NCBI GenBank assembly: GCA_018715565.1
Contig: DVLJ01000096.1
Location: forward strand, 1 to 34,995
Length of the DNA stretch: 34,995 bases
Source of the DNA: Candidatus Ventrimonas merdavium
GTDB taxonomy: Bacteria > Bacillota > Clostridia > Lachnospirales > Lachnospiraceae
Direction: 5' to 3'
A model generated the notes under the pieces. It was not told where the DNA came from and did not search any database. It saw nothing but the letters and a program-made list of their open reading frames with translations. How positions within the stretch are numbered: position 1 is the stretch's first letter; every line of letters begins with the position of its first letter. The position numbers were made by a program, and so were the translations under genes. This document shows positions 16,288 to 24,742 of the stretch, piece after piece.

Positions 16288-18350
16288 CGGGACCGGTGCG
16301 GGTCATCCTCCCAGGCCTTTGCGGCGTGGGCGGCCTTACGTTCCAGGCAGACGGGTTCCGGCTGCTGTTTCTGGCGGCTGCGGTGTTCATGTGGTGCGCC
16401 AGCGGGACCTTTTCCCTGGAATATATGGCTCATTATGAGAAACGGAAACGGTATCAGGTGTTTTTCTGGATCACCCTTCCGGCTGTGGCAGGGGTGTTCC
16501 TTTCGGCGGATTTTTATACGGCCTTTGTGTTCTTTGAGATCATGTCCCTGACCTCCTATGTGTGGGTGGCGTTTGATGAGACGCCGGAAAGCCTGCGGGC
16601 GGCGGAAACGTACCTGGCGGTGGCGGTGATCGGCGGCCTGGTGATGCTGATGGGCCTGTTCCTGCTTAAGGATTTATGCGGGACGCTGGATTTTGCCCAG
16701 GCGTCTGCGGTGGCTCAGGAGATCCTGGCCCAGGGAAGCGGGGCAGAGAAGCGCCGGCTTTATGAGGCGGGGCTTCTGATCCTGTTCGGCTTCGGCGCCA
16801 AGGCGGGATGCGTTCCCCTCCATATCTGGCTCCCCAAGGCCCATCCGGTGGCTCCGGCGCCTGCCAGCGCTCTGCTGTCGGGCATCCTGACGAAGGCGGG
16901 AGTCTATGGGGTGATCGTCCTTTCCTGCGGTCTGTTCTATGGGCAGGAGACCTGGGGACAGCTTTTGGCGGTCCTGGGGCTGGCGACCATGTTCTGGGGC
17001 GCGTTTCTGGCGGTGTTTTCCATCAACCTGAAACGGACCCTGGCCTGTTCCTCGGTATCCCAGATCGGGTTCATCCTGACGGGCATTGCCATGGCGGTCC
17101 TGTTATCTGCCGCGGGGGAGGAACCGGGGCTGGCGGTGCGGGGGACGCTGCTCCATATGATCAATCACGCGGCGTTTAAGCTGGTGCTGTTCTTATGCGC
17201 CGGCGCGGTGTTCATGAACCTGCACCGGCTGGACCTTAACGAGATCCGGGGCTGCGGGCGGGGGAACCGCCTTTTGGCCTTCTGCTTCCTGATGGGGGCG
17301 CTGGGCATCAGCGGCGTGCCGCTTTGGAGCGGACATGTGAGCAAGACCCTGCTCCATGAGAGCATCGTGGAATATGCGGCCCTGACCGGCTACTTCTGGT
17401 GGCGGGGGGCGGAATGGCTGTTCCTTTTTACCGGCGGCATGACCGCGGCGTATATGACGAAGCTGTTCGTGGCCCTGTTTGTGGAGCGGCCGGCCCAGGG
17501 AATGAGGAGCGGAGACTCCTCTCTCTCTATGAAAGGGACCAGCAAGGGAGCGATCCTTGTCCCTGCCCTTCTGATCCTCATCGCCGGGCTCCTGCCGGGA
17601 GTGGTGATGGACCGGCTCGCCCTTCTGGGGCAGGACTTTTTCCGGGAGGGGCTTGGATTCCATCCCGCAGCTTATTTTTCTTTTGAGAACCTGAAGGGCG
17701 CGGCCATCTCCCTGATCCTGGGAGCGGCGCTGTATGCCGGGATCCGGCGGTTCCTGATGGAGGACGGGCGGTATGTGGACCGCCTGCCCGCCTGGTTCGA
17801 TCTGGAGGATCTGGTGTACCGTCCGGTGCTGACAACGGTCCTGCCGGGGGTGTGCAGGGCGGTCTGCTCTGTGGTGGACGCCTATATCATAGCGGTCCCC
17901 GTCCGGATCTTCCTGGCGGTGTCCGCCGTGTCCTTCCGCTGTCTGGATCAGCTGGCGGACGGGGTGATCCTGGCGGCCCGCAAGACCACCCACAGCCAGC
18001 GGCCGAAGGCGGCGGGGACGGCGGGGGCGGTTAAGGCAGAGGGCGCTCCGGTGCTGTCTGCCGGGCTTTCGCAGGCTGGAGCGGCCCGGAACGGTGCGGA
18101 GAGGGCCTGCCCCGGCATGGATGGGGATCGTTCCGGCATGGACCGGGGCCGTTCCGGCATGGGCGGGGCCCGGGCCAGTCTTGGGGATACCCGGCGCAGA
18201 TGGCAGAAAAAGCTGCGGTGGGCCGCAGGGCGGATCCGCCATGTGTGGGGCATGATCGAGGAGAGCTTTTCCTTCGGCCTGATCCTGTTCGCCATGGGGC
18301 TCTGCGCTACCATCGGGTATCTGCTGCTGACATTTTTTCAACATCGATAG
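16284..18350 (+). CDS. Antiporter-like subunit (fourth of four), NuoL/HyfB-like
   Basis: The 688-residue chain has the NuoL/HyfB-type core with Glu (FVFFEIMSLTSYV), Lys (FGAKAGCVPLHIWLP), Lys (SGILTKAGVYG) and His (HMINHAAFKLVLF). It then runs on through extra helices, a long Ala/Gly/Arg-rich linker (about 565-630) and a last helix at 655-680. The linker includes three copies of a 7-residue repeat from 21-base DNA units. It starts by ATGA overlap with the previous gene. The extended C-terminus recalls the lateral arm of NuoL, but I cannot confirm it. Confidence 0.88.
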   Translation: MTGPVRVILPGLCGVGGLTFQADGFRLLFLAAAVFMWCASGTFSLEYMAHYEKRKRYQVFFWITLPAVAGVFLSADFYTAFVFFEIMSLTSYVWVAFDETPESLRAAETYLAVAVIGGLVMLMGLFLLKDLCGTLDFAQASAVAQEILAQGSGAEKRRLYEAGLLILFGFGAKAGCVPLHIWLPKAHPVAPAPASALLSGILTKAGVYGVIVLSCGLFYGQETWGQLLAVLGLATMFWGAFLAVFSINLKRTLACSSVSQIGFILTGIAMAVLLSAAGEEPGLAVRGTLLHMINHAAFKLVLFLCAGAVFMNLHRLDLNEIRGCGRGNRLLAFCFLMGALGISGVPLWSGHVSKTLLHESIVEYAALTGYFWWRGAEWLFLFTGGMTAAYMTKLFVALFVERPAQGMRSGDSSLSMKGTSKGAILVPALLILIAGLLPGVVMDRLALLGQDFFREGLGFHPAAYFSFENLKGAAISLILGAALYAGIRRFLMEDGRYVDRLPAWFDLEDLVYRPVLTTVLPGVCRAVCSVVDAYIIAVPVRIFLAVSAVSFRCLDQLADGVILAARKTTHSQRPKAAGTAGAVKAEGAPVLSAGLSQAGAARNGAERACPGMDGDRSGMDRGRSGMGGARASLGDTRRRWQKKLRWAAGRIRHVWGMIEESFSFGLILFAMGLCATIGYLLLTFFQHR
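18110..18172 (+). repeat. Three in-frame 21-bp repeats
   Basis: Units at 18110-18130, 18131-18151 and 18152-18172 share the pattern TTCCGGCATGG. They encode PGMDGDR, SGMDRGR and SGMGGAR in the cytosolic linker of the fourth antiporter subunit. Confidence 0.85.
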
Positions 18351-18359
18351 GAGGACATC

Positions 18360-19154
18360 ATGCAGAAATTAGAGAAACAGTTCCATATCCAGTGTACAGA
18401 AGGCGACGTTGGCCGGTACTGCATCCTGCCGGGGGATCCGGGGCGGTGCGGGGCCATCGCCAGCCATTTTGACAACCCGGTCCTGGTGGCCCAGAACCGG
18501 GAATTTACCGTATATACCGGGACCCTTTTGGGAGAAAAGGTTACCGTCTGCTCCACCGGGATCGGAGGCCCGTCGGCGTCCATCGCCATGGAAGAGCTGC
18601 ACAACATCGGGGCGGATACGTTCATCCGGGTGGGCACCTGCGGGGGCATTGACTTAAATGTCCAGGCCGGGGACATCGTGATCGCAAACGGAGCCATCCG
18701 CTACGAACACACCAGCCGGGAGTACGCGCCGATCGAGTACCCGGCGGTCCCCGATTATGAGGCACTGACCGCTCTGGCAGACGCCGCCAAGGCGCTGGGG
18801 AAGCCTTATCACGTGGGAGTCGTCCAGTGCAAGGACGCTTTTTACGGTCAGCATTCTCCGGCGAAGATGCCGGTCTCCTATGAGCTTTTGGAAAAATGGG
18901 AGGCCTGGAAGCGGCTGGGGGTGAAGGCCAGCGAGATGGAGTCGGCGGCTCTGTTCGTGGTGGCCGACGCTCTAGGCTGCCGGTGCGGCGCCTGCTTCCA
19001 TGTAATCTGGAACCAGGAGCGGGAGCAGGCCGGGCTGGACCAGAGGATGACCGAGGATACCTCGGGAGCCGTGGAGGTGGGCGTGGAAGCGCTGAAGCTT
19101 TTGATCCAGCGGGACCGGAAGAAGAACCAGAGGAAAGAAAGGACCGAAGTGTAA
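18360..19154 (+). CDS. udp: Uridine phosphorylase
   Basis: This 264-residue cytosolic enzyme cleaves uridine (and usually deoxyuridine) with phosphate to uracil and (deoxy)ribose 1-phosphate. It matches the NP-I family: LPGDPGR (23-29) and RVGTCGG (90-96) bind phosphate, CSTGIGGPS (64-72) is the family signature, and SEMESA (in the second half) binds the ribose. The segment FYGQHSP is typical of clostridial uridine phosphorylases. SD AGGAGG is near 18350, nine bases after the antiporter stop. It overlaps deoC by one base (TAATG), so the two are coupled. Purine activity is unlikely. Confidence 0.93.
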   Translation: MQKLEKQFHIQCTEGDVGRYCILPGDPGRCGAIASHFDNPVLVAQNREFTVYTGTLLGEKVTVCSTGIGGPSASIAMEELHNIGADTFIRVGTCGGIDLNVQAGDIVIANGAIRYEHTSREYAPIEYPAVPDYEALTALADAAKALGKPYHVGVVQCKDAFYGQHSPAKMPVSYELLEKWEAWKRLGVKASEMESAALFVVADALGCRCGACFHVIWNQEREQAGLDQRMTEDTSGAVEVGVEALKLLIQRDRKKNQRKERTEV

Positions 19155-19807
19155 TGGACAGACAGAATATCTTAAGCCGGGTGGACCACACCCTGCTGGC
19201 GCAGACAGCAACCTGGGAGGAGATCCGCGGACTGATCGACGACGCGATCCGGTATCAGACCGCCTCCGTATGCATCCCGCCGTCTTATGTGAAGGCGGCG
19301 GCGGAGTATGCCGCCGGGCGGATGCCGGTGTGCACGGTGATCGGATTTCCCAACGGATACCAGACTACGGCGGTGAAATGCCTGGAGGCCCGGGAGGCGG
19401 TGGAGAACGGCGCCCAGGAGATCGACATGGTGATCCATCTGGGATGGGTCAAGGACGGCGCTTATCAGGCGGTGGAGGACGAGATCCGGGCCGTGAAGGA
19501 GGCCTGCGGCGGGAAGCTTTTAAAGGTGATCATCGAGACCTGCCTGCTTACGGACGAGGAAAAGATCGAGCTGTGCCGGGTGGTCACCCGCTCCGGCGCG
19601 GATTACATCAAGACGTCCACCGGATTTTCCGCGGGAGGGGCGACCTTCGCGGATATCGCCCTGTTTAAGGAGCATGTGGGACCGGGGGTTAAGATCAAGG
19701 CGGCGGGAGGCATTTCTGATTTCGCCGACGCGGAGCGGTTCCTGGAGCTGGGAGCGGACCGGCTGGGCACCAGCCGTCTGGTGAAGCTGACAAAGGAAGA
19801 AGGGTGA
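19154..19807 (+). CDS. deoC: Deoxyribose-phosphate aldolase
   Basis: DERA splits 2-deoxyribose 5-phosphate into acetaldehyde and glyceraldehyde 3-phosphate. The 217-residue barrel has the Schiff-base Lys153 in YIKTSTGF, the second Lys182 in IKAAGG and Asp92 in EIDMV. With udp it forms a pyrimidine deoxynucleoside catabolic pair; the phosphopentomutase that would link them is not in the window. The ATG at 19154 overlaps the udp stop. An open frame runs upstream inside udp, but that part is not conserved. The stop is close to moxR. Confidence 0.95.
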   Translation: MDRQNILSRVDHTLLAQTATWEEIRGLIDDAIRYQTASVCIPPSYVKAAAEYAAGRMPVCTVIGFPNGYQTTAVKCLEAREAVENGAQEIDMVIHLGWVKDGAYQAVEDEIRAVKEACGGKLLKVIIETCLLTDEEKIELCRVVTRSGADYIKTSTGFSAGGATFADIALFKEHVGPGVKIKAAGGISDFADAERFLELGADRLGTSRLVKLTKEEG

Positions 19808-19815
19808 GGACGTAC

Positions 19816-20787
19816 ATGGAGACTGTAGCACATTATACAGACCGCCTGGCGGCGGAGACGGAGAAGATCATCGTGGGGAAACGGCATCAGATCCAGCTGA
19901 TCCTGACTGCCGTGCTTTCCGGCGGCCATGTCCTGCTGAACGACCTGCCGGGAAGCGGCAAGACGACCCTGGTACGGACCCTGTCCCTGGCTTTGGGATG
20001 CGGATACCGGCGGATCCAGTTCACACCGGATCTGCTCCCCTCGGATATCGTAGGCATGACCGTATACAATCAGAAGACTCAGGAGTTCCAGCTGGTCAAG
20101 GGGCCGGTGCATACCAATATCCTGCTGGCGGACGAGATCAACCGGGCCATCCCCAGGACCCAGTCCGCCCTGCTGGAGGCTATGGAGGAGGGGCAGACCA
20201 CCATCGACGGCACCACCATTGCCCTGCCACAGCCGTTCCTGGTGATGGCGACCCAGAACCCGGTGGAGCGGGAGAGCACCTTTATGCTGCCGGCGGCCCA
20301 GATGGACCGGTTTTTCCTCTGCCTTTCCATGGGGTATCCGGAGTTGGAGGAGGAAGTGGCGATCCTTAAGCATCTGGGAGACCGGACGCCGTTTGAGGAG
20401 GTGGAGGCTGTGACCGGGCCGGAGCTTCTGCTGGCTCTGCGGGAGGAGATCCGCCAGGTGCAGGTGTCGGAGCTGTGCAGCCGCTATCTGGTGGAGCTGG
20501 TGCAGAAGACCCGGAGCCATCCGTGGCTGAAGCAGGGGGCGAGCCCCCGGGCGTCCCGGAGCTTATACCAGGGGAGCAAGACCTGGGCGGCGATGCAGGG
20601 ACGGGATTACGTGATCCCGGAGGATATCAAGGCGATCTGGACGCCGGTGATGTGCCACCGGATCGTGCTGACCGGGGAAGCCCGCTATCAGAAGAAAACG
20701 GTGGAGGACGTCCTGACGGAGATCCTGGAGGGAACGGAGGTCCCGCCGACGAAGAAGGAGCTGTTCCATGGAAGAAAAGCAGAGTAG
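19816..20787 (+). CDS. MoxR-family AAA+ ATPase
   Basis: A 323-residue chaperone-like ATPase. Walker A is LPGSGKTTLV (44-53), Walker B ILLADEIN (102-109), sensor 1 is in MATQNP and the lid follows. MoxR proteins help mature or insert metal or partners into complexes and usually pair with DUF58 or VWA proteins, as here. The ATG at 19816 follows GAGG (19806-19809); a GTG at 19804, overlapping the deoC stop, is the other option. The next gene overlaps it by 20 bases. The client is unknown. Confidence 0.93.
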   Translation: METVAHYTDRLAAETEKIIVGKRHQIQLILTAVLSGGHVLLNDLPGSGKTTLVRTLSLALGCGYRRIQFTPDLLPSDIVGMTVYNQKTQEFQLVKGPVHTNILLADEINRAIPRTQSALLEAMEEGQTTIDGTTIALPQPFLVMATQNPVERESTFMLPAAQMDRFFLCLSMGYPELEEEVAILKHLGDRTPFEEVEAVTGPELLLALREEIRQVQVSELCSRYLVELVQKTRSHPWLKQGASPRASRSLYQGSKTWAAMQGRDYVIPEDIKAIWTPVMCHRIVLTGEARYQKKTVEDVLTEILEGTEVPPTKKELFHGRKAE

Positions 20788-22141
20788 GAACAGCCGGTTC
20801 GTCAGCCTGCCGGGGCTGGCTGCCCTGCTGCTGGCTGCAGTGACGGCCAACTATTTCCGGTCCATGCTGACCGGTGTGTTCTTGACGATCGTATTCCTGC
20901 TGTGCCTCAGCTCCTATCTGTGGGGAAAAGGGATCTGCCGCCGCACGGAGGTGGAGGCGGCGTTCTTAGAGGAGAGCTGTCACGCGGGCAGGAAGAGCCA
21001 GCTGAGGCTGCGGGTCAAAAACTGCAGCCTGTTCCCCATGGTGTGGCTGGATGTGATCCTGCCTGCGGGAAAGCAGGCTCTGGTCAAGCTGCCTGGCAGC
21101 GCCCTTCCGGGCCAGTTTTTATTCCCTGGGAGACCGGAGGCTGAGGCCGGGATCCGCCAGCGGTTTTTGTGGCTTTTGTGGCAGCAGGAGATCACCTGGA
21201 CCCAGGAGCTCGAGACGCTCCGGCGGGGCGTGTGGAACCTGGAGGGAGCGTCCCTGCAGGCAGGCGACGGCTTCGGTCTTTCGGCGGCAGGGGGATGGAA
21301 GGCATTTGCCCGGCCGGTGCGGCTGGTGATCTATCCGAAGCTGATCCCGGTGTCGGCGGAGCCGTTTTTCAAGATCCATCAGGAGGCGGTGACCAGCAGC
21401 CAGGGGCAGATGGAGGATATCACCATTTTGAAAAATGTCCGCCCTTATCAGCCTGGGGATCCGGCGAAGCGGATGAACTGGCGGCTCCTGGCGGCCAGCG
21501 GCAGGCTGGTGGTGAACCAGTACGAGCAGGTGATGCCGGGCTGTACGGTATTTGTCCTGGATCTGGCGTCGTTTATCCGGATGGTCCCGGTCGAGGCGGG
21601 GCAGGAAGGAACGGGAGAACGCCCGGTATTTGAGGAGGCGGAGCTGGAGCGGATGATCAGCCTGACCGCGTCCTGCATGGCGGCCATGGCGGAGCGGGGC
21701 CTGCAGAGCGGGCTGGTGATCCCGGCCTACGGAGACCGGGAGGCCCGGTTCTGCCTGCCGGGAGAGGGACTGGCGGGGATGGAGGTCCGGGAAGCCTTCG
21801 AGGCCCTGGCAGAGCTGGATTATGAGGGCAGGATCTGGGAAACGGTCCGCTTCCCCTACGAGGAATTCTGGAGGGCTGTGTCCCGGGTAGGAGCGGTCTG
21901 CATCTGCACCCGCACGGACGAAAGCCGGAATCTCCAGGATGTGGCGGAGCAGCTGGGCCGGGGACGGGCGCGGTTCCTGGCCCTGCGGCGAAAGCTGGGC
22001 GGCTGCGGGGAATTTGATTGCGTGTACGGCGAGGAGATCGCCCTTCTGGGCGATCCGGGCGGCGGCGCGGAATACAAGGAGAGCCGGGAAAACCAGGAAC
22101 AGAAGGAAACCCAGGAGGAAAAGGAGGTCGGCAAGGGATGA
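20768..22141 (+). CDS. DUF58 domain membrane protein
   Basis: A 457-residue protein with two N-terminal helices (about 12-50), a beta-rich segment and the DUF58 motif YQPGDPAKRMNWRLLA near 227-242. The domain is VWA-like, and it is the standard partner of MoxR. A charged C-terminal tail of Glu, Gln and Lys ends it. SD AAGGAG (20755-20760). It overlaps the next gene as ATGA. The function of DUF58 is not settled; it is likely membrane-anchored with most of its mass in the cytosol. Confidence 0.92.
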   Translation: MEEKQSRNSRFVSLPGLAALLLAAVTANYFRSMLTGVFLTIVFLLCLSSYLWGKGICRRTEVEAAFLEESCHAGRKSQLRLRVKNCSLFPMVWLDVILPAGKQALVKLPGSALPGQFLFPGRPEAEAGIRQRFLWLLWQQEITWTQELETLRRGVWNLEGASLQAGDGFGLSAAGGWKAFARPVRLVIYPKLIPVSAEPFFKIHQEAVTSSQGQMEDITILKNVRPYQPGDPAKRMNWRLLAASGRLVVNQYEQVMPGCTVFVLDLASFIRMVPVEAGQEGTGERPVFEEAELERMISLTASCMAAMAERGLQSGLVIPAYGDREARFCLPGEGLAGMEVREAFEALAELDYEGRIWETVRFPYEEFWRAVSRVGAVCICTRTDESRNLQDVAEQLGRGRARFLALRRKLGGCGEFDCVYGEEIALLGDPGGGAEYKESRENQEQKETQEEKEVGKG

Positions 22142-23505
22142 GAGGATTGCGGGAATTTCCCAGATGCTATGCCGCTCTGGCCTCAGACGCCGCTCTGGGG
22201 GCGGCTGTGCTGGGCTTCTGGCCGGTGTTCGCGATCGGCTCCCGGATCCAGATCCCGCTGGGGGTCTGGCTGCTATTCTTGGGGTTCCAGCTGTGTGTCA
22301 ACTTAGTCCTGCTGGAACGGGGCTGTTCGGTCAACGGATATCTGATCTGGAACGGGCTTTTGAGCCTGGCGGCGACCTATGGGATCGCAGGCCGGGCCTT
22401 TTGTGTGCCGGAGGATCCGGGATTCCCGTTTCTGACCGGGTTCCTGGTATTCTGCACCGCCGTCCATGGAGGGGCGGCAGCCTGGTATCTGCCCAAGGAC
22501 AACGGCCTTCTGCGGTATGTGGACGTTCTGATCGCCGTGACGGCCTTCTATCTGTACGCGGCCTTTCAGCTGGATTTCCCTTTCGGCGAATACAGCCTGG
22601 TGCTGGGGGCGGCCTGCGGGGCGGCGGCCCTGGATCTGCTGGCGGTGAGCCGGCTGCGGACGAGGGAGGATGAGGCGGCGGTGATCCGCGGGTCCGGAGC
22701 CGGGGGAAAGCTGATCCTGGCGCTGGTGGCGCTGGGGATCGTGCTGGTCACGGCCCTTTTGATGGGCGCGGCCTCCGGTCAGGTGCACAGCCTGGTGGAC
22801 GCCGCCCTTCTGGTGCTTTCTTTTGTGGGAAAGATCATAGGGGCGGTGGGGAATGGGATCCTGTTCGTGCTGGGCGGCATCGTGCTGATCTTTATCTGGC
22901 TGTTCCCTTCCACGCCGGACGGGGTGAAGGACCAGCTCCAGGAGACGGTGACCGCCCAGGCGGAGGAAGTCATCGCAGAGACCGGACTGGTCCTCCCGGC
23001 CTGGCTCTGGTGGACCGTCTGCGCCCTGGTGCTGGCGGTCTGCTGCGGGTGGATCCTCAAACAGTTAAAGGGCGTTCGGATCCGCAGGCTCCGACAGCCC
23101 GGGAGACAGCGGGATGTGGTGCGGAAAAACCACGCCTGGTCCGCTTTGAAGGGCCTTTTTCAAACGCTGTGGGCGGCAGGGCTGTTTGAATATCAGTACC
23201 GCACCCATAAAAATACGCCGGAAGGGCTCTTGATCTACGCGGAATGGCTGGGGAGGAAGCACCGGCTGGGACGGCGGAAGGCAGAGAGTCCGGGCGGCTA
23301 TCTGCGGAGGTTGGCAGAGGTCAGCCAGGAAGCGGAAGGAAATGGAAAGGTGGAAAATGCGCTGCGGGAGCTGGCGGAGCTTCTGGACCGGGCCTGCTAT
23401 GGGACACGCCCGGAGCTGACCGGGGAGCGCTGCCGGGAATACCGGTCAGCCCTGCGGATGGGGCTTGCGAAAGAGCCGGGAAGGCTTTATAATAAAAGTA
23501 CATGA
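22138..23505 (+). CDS. Membrane protein with DUF4129-like C-terminus
   Basis: The 455-residue protein has about eight predicted helices in two sets (about 15-180 and 190-345) and a cytosolic tail (about 360-455) with a TPEGLLIYAEWL and LDRACYG pattern similar to DUF4129. In many MoxR-DUF58 operons the third gene carries a transglutaminase-like domain between such helices and DUF4129 tail; none is seen here. The ATG at 22138 follows AAGGAGG and overlaps DUF58. Assignment to DUF4129 is by pattern and is not certain. Confidence 0.8.
   Translation: MRGLREFPRCYAALASDAALGAAVLGFWPVFAIGSRIQIPLGVWLLFLGFQLCVNLVLLERGCSVNGYLIWNGLLSLAATYGIAGRAFCVPEDPGFPFLTGFLVFCTAVHGGAAAWYLPKDNGLLRYVDVLIAVTAFYLYAAFQLDFPFGEYSLVLGAACGAAALDLLAVSRLRTREDEAAVIRGSGAGGKLILALVALGIVLVTALLMGAASGQVHSLVDAALLVLSFVGKIIGAVGNGILFVLGGIVLIFIWLFPSTPDGVKDQLQETVTAQAEEVIAETGLVLPAWLWWTVCALVLAVCCGWILKQLKGVRIRRLRQPGRQRDVVRKNHAWSALKGLFQTLWAAGLFEYQYRTHKNTPEGLLIYAEWLGRKHRLGRRKAESPGGYLRRLAEVSQEAEGNGKVENALRELAELLDRACYGTRPELTGERCREYRSALRMGLAKEPGRLYNKST
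23465..23493 (+). promoter_or_regulatory. Promoter of the EIIA gene
   Basis: TTGCGA (23465-23470), 17 bases and TATAAT (23488-23493) lie in the last codons of the preceding membrane protein gene. They give the EIIA gene its own transcript. Confidence 0.7.
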
Positions 23506-23536
23506 TCTTGAACATGACGGAAAAGGAGATAAGGAT

Positions 23537-24064
23537 ATGGGGTTATTTGGTAATTTATTTGGCGGCAAGAGCAAGCAGGAGCCAGCCAACGCAGGAAAGA
23601 GCGTTGTGTGTAAACCGAAGACGGTGTACAGCCCGCTGGAAGGCACGGTGATCCCCCTTTCAGAGGTGGAAGATCCGGCATTTTCCCAGGGACTGATGGG
23701 GGAAGGCGTGGGGATCCGGCCGTCTGAGGGCAAGCTGTACGCCCCGGTAGACGGCACCGTGGCCGCTGTGTTCCCCACCGGCCATGCGGTAGGACTGCAG
23801 ACCGACGACGGGATGGAGATCCTGCTCCACATCGGGATCGACACCGTGGAGATGCAGGGAAAGGGCTTCCGGTCTGTGGCAAAGCAGGGCGCGAAGGTGA
23901 AGGCCGGAGACCTGCTGGTAGAGTTTGACTGCGGAGCGATCGAGGCTGCCGGATACAAGACGACGACGATGGTCCTGGTATCCAACGCCGCTGCGGTAGG
24001 CACTATGAGCAGCCCGAAGCTGGGAGAAGCTAGCGTGCTGGATGAATTATTTTCTTTTTCCTGA
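23537..24064 (+). CDS. Glucose-type PTS EIIA protein
   Basis: A 175-residue single-domain EIIA of the glucose family, which takes phosphate from HPr and gives it to an EIIB. His98 in LLHIGIDTV is the phosphorylation site and His83 in TGHAVGL is its partner, as in E. coli Crr. The N-terminus (1-25) is a short Gly/Lys-rich lead. No EIIB or EIIC gene is near, so it must serve permeases coded elsewhere. The ATG at 23537 follows AAGGAG (23523-23528) at eight bases; an upstream in-frame start has no such support. A terminator follows. Confidence 0.95.
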   Translation: MGLFGNLFGGKSKQEPANAGKSVVCKPKTVYSPLEGTVIPLSEVEDPAFSQGLMGEGVGIRPSEGKLYAPVDGTVAAVFPTGHAVGLQTDDGMEILLHIGIDTVEMQGKGFRSVAKQGAKVKAGDLLVEFDCGAIEAAGYKTTTMVLVSNAAAVGTMSSPKLGEASVLDELFSFS

Positions 24065-24116
24065 ACCAGGAGAGAGGCAGGCAGACTGTGCAGGCGGGAT
24101 GAAAGAAGAAGGAGAG

Positions 24117-24157
24117 CGCAGACGGGAGGCCGGCAGGGTGTTCCGCCTGCGTTTTTT
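24117..24157 (+). terminator. Terminator after the EIIA gene
   Basis: CGCAGACGG (24117-24125) pairs with CCGCCTGCG (24143-24151) with one mismatch, followed by TTTTTT (24152-24157). A longer-range perfect arm, GCAGGCGG (24090-24097), can pair with the same 3' strand. Intrinsic terminator. Confidence 0.85.
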
Positions 24158-24209
24158 CTATCATGGATCATGAAGACAGGAACGGATGCTGAATGGAAAG
24201 GAGATGCTT

Positions 24210-24638
24210 ATGAAAAAACGGAACTTGTGGCTGCTGTGCGCAGGGATCACCCTGCTGATGGCGGGGATCACCCTGTTCCATGCCCTGGTGCTGGCGCCGG
24301 ATTGGAAGAGGACGTTTGAACTTTCCCCAGTGAGCGTATTTGTGATGTATGCGGCTAGACCGTTGGCCTGGACGGGGGCAGGGATGCTGCTGACGGGGCT
24401 GGTGCTCCGGACGGCGGCCGGAAGCGGCCGGGCAGGGACCGGGTGCAGATTCTGGATGGCGGCGGGCGTATTGGTCTGGCTGGCCTATGGGGCAGCGGCT
24501 CTGTTCTGGCTGGTCACCAGCGGCCAGGCAGCCAGCAGGCCTCTGATGACGGTTATGATCTGGATCCTGGAGAATCCGCTGGTGTTTTTGATCCCGGGAC
24601 AGTTCCTGGGAGCAGGATTGTGGGGAAGCCAGGCGTAA
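24210..24638 (+). CDS. Small four-helix membrane protein, function unknown
   Basis: A 142-residue hydrophobic protein with about four helices. I do not recognise a family. The ATG at 24210 follows GGAAAGGAG (24195-24203) at six bases and gives a KKR start; an upstream ATG at 24186 is less well placed. It lies between two terminators, so it looks like a one-gene unit, though I see no clear promoter in the 50 bases between the first terminator and the start. A 23-base tandem duplication runs through its stop codon. Confidence 0.7.
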   Translation: MKKRNLWLLCAGITLLMAGITLFHALVLAPDWKRTFELSPVSVFVMYAARPLAWTGAGMLLTGLVLRTAAGSGRAGTGCRFWMAAGVLVWLAYGAAALFWLVTSGQAASRPLMTVMIWILENPLVFLIPGQFLGAGLWGSQA

Positions 24639-24668
24639 GACGATGGGGAGGCCAGGCGCAAGACGCTC
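24624..24668 (+). repeat. 23-bp tandem duplication over a stop codon
   Basis: Two adjacent 23-base copies, each beginning GGGGA-GCCAGGCG, differ at about three positions. The first holds the last codons and stop of the small membrane protein. The second copy provides the 5' arm of the terminator that follows. Confidence 0.75.
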
Positions 24669-24683
24669 TTGCGAAGCCTCCCC
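24645..24683 (+). terminator. Strong hairpin after the small membrane protein gene
   Basis: GGGGAGGC (24645-24652) pairs with GCCTCCCC (24676-24683), and inside it CGCAAGA (24657-24663) with TCTTGCG (24667-24673) around a three-base loop. No long T tract follows, so it may end transcription poorly or act as an mRNA-stabilising stem. Confidence 0.6.
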
Positions 24684-24698
24684 TTCCTGCGGTATAAT
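24669..24698 (+). promoter_or_regulatory. Promoter of the two-component genes
   Basis: TTGCGA (24669-24674), an 18-base spacer and TATAAT (24693-24698). The -35 hexamer lies in the 3' arm of the preceding hairpin, so transcription from upstream and start from here share bases. Confidence 0.65.
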
Positions 24699-24742
24699 GA
24701 GGAGAAAAGGACCCGGGACGGCCGGGAGACTGGGGGGAGGAC

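Noticed and set aside
18896-19153. Upstream extension of the deoC frame inside udp
   Set aside because: The DERA family starts at the ATG at 19154; the added part is out-of-frame udp sequence.
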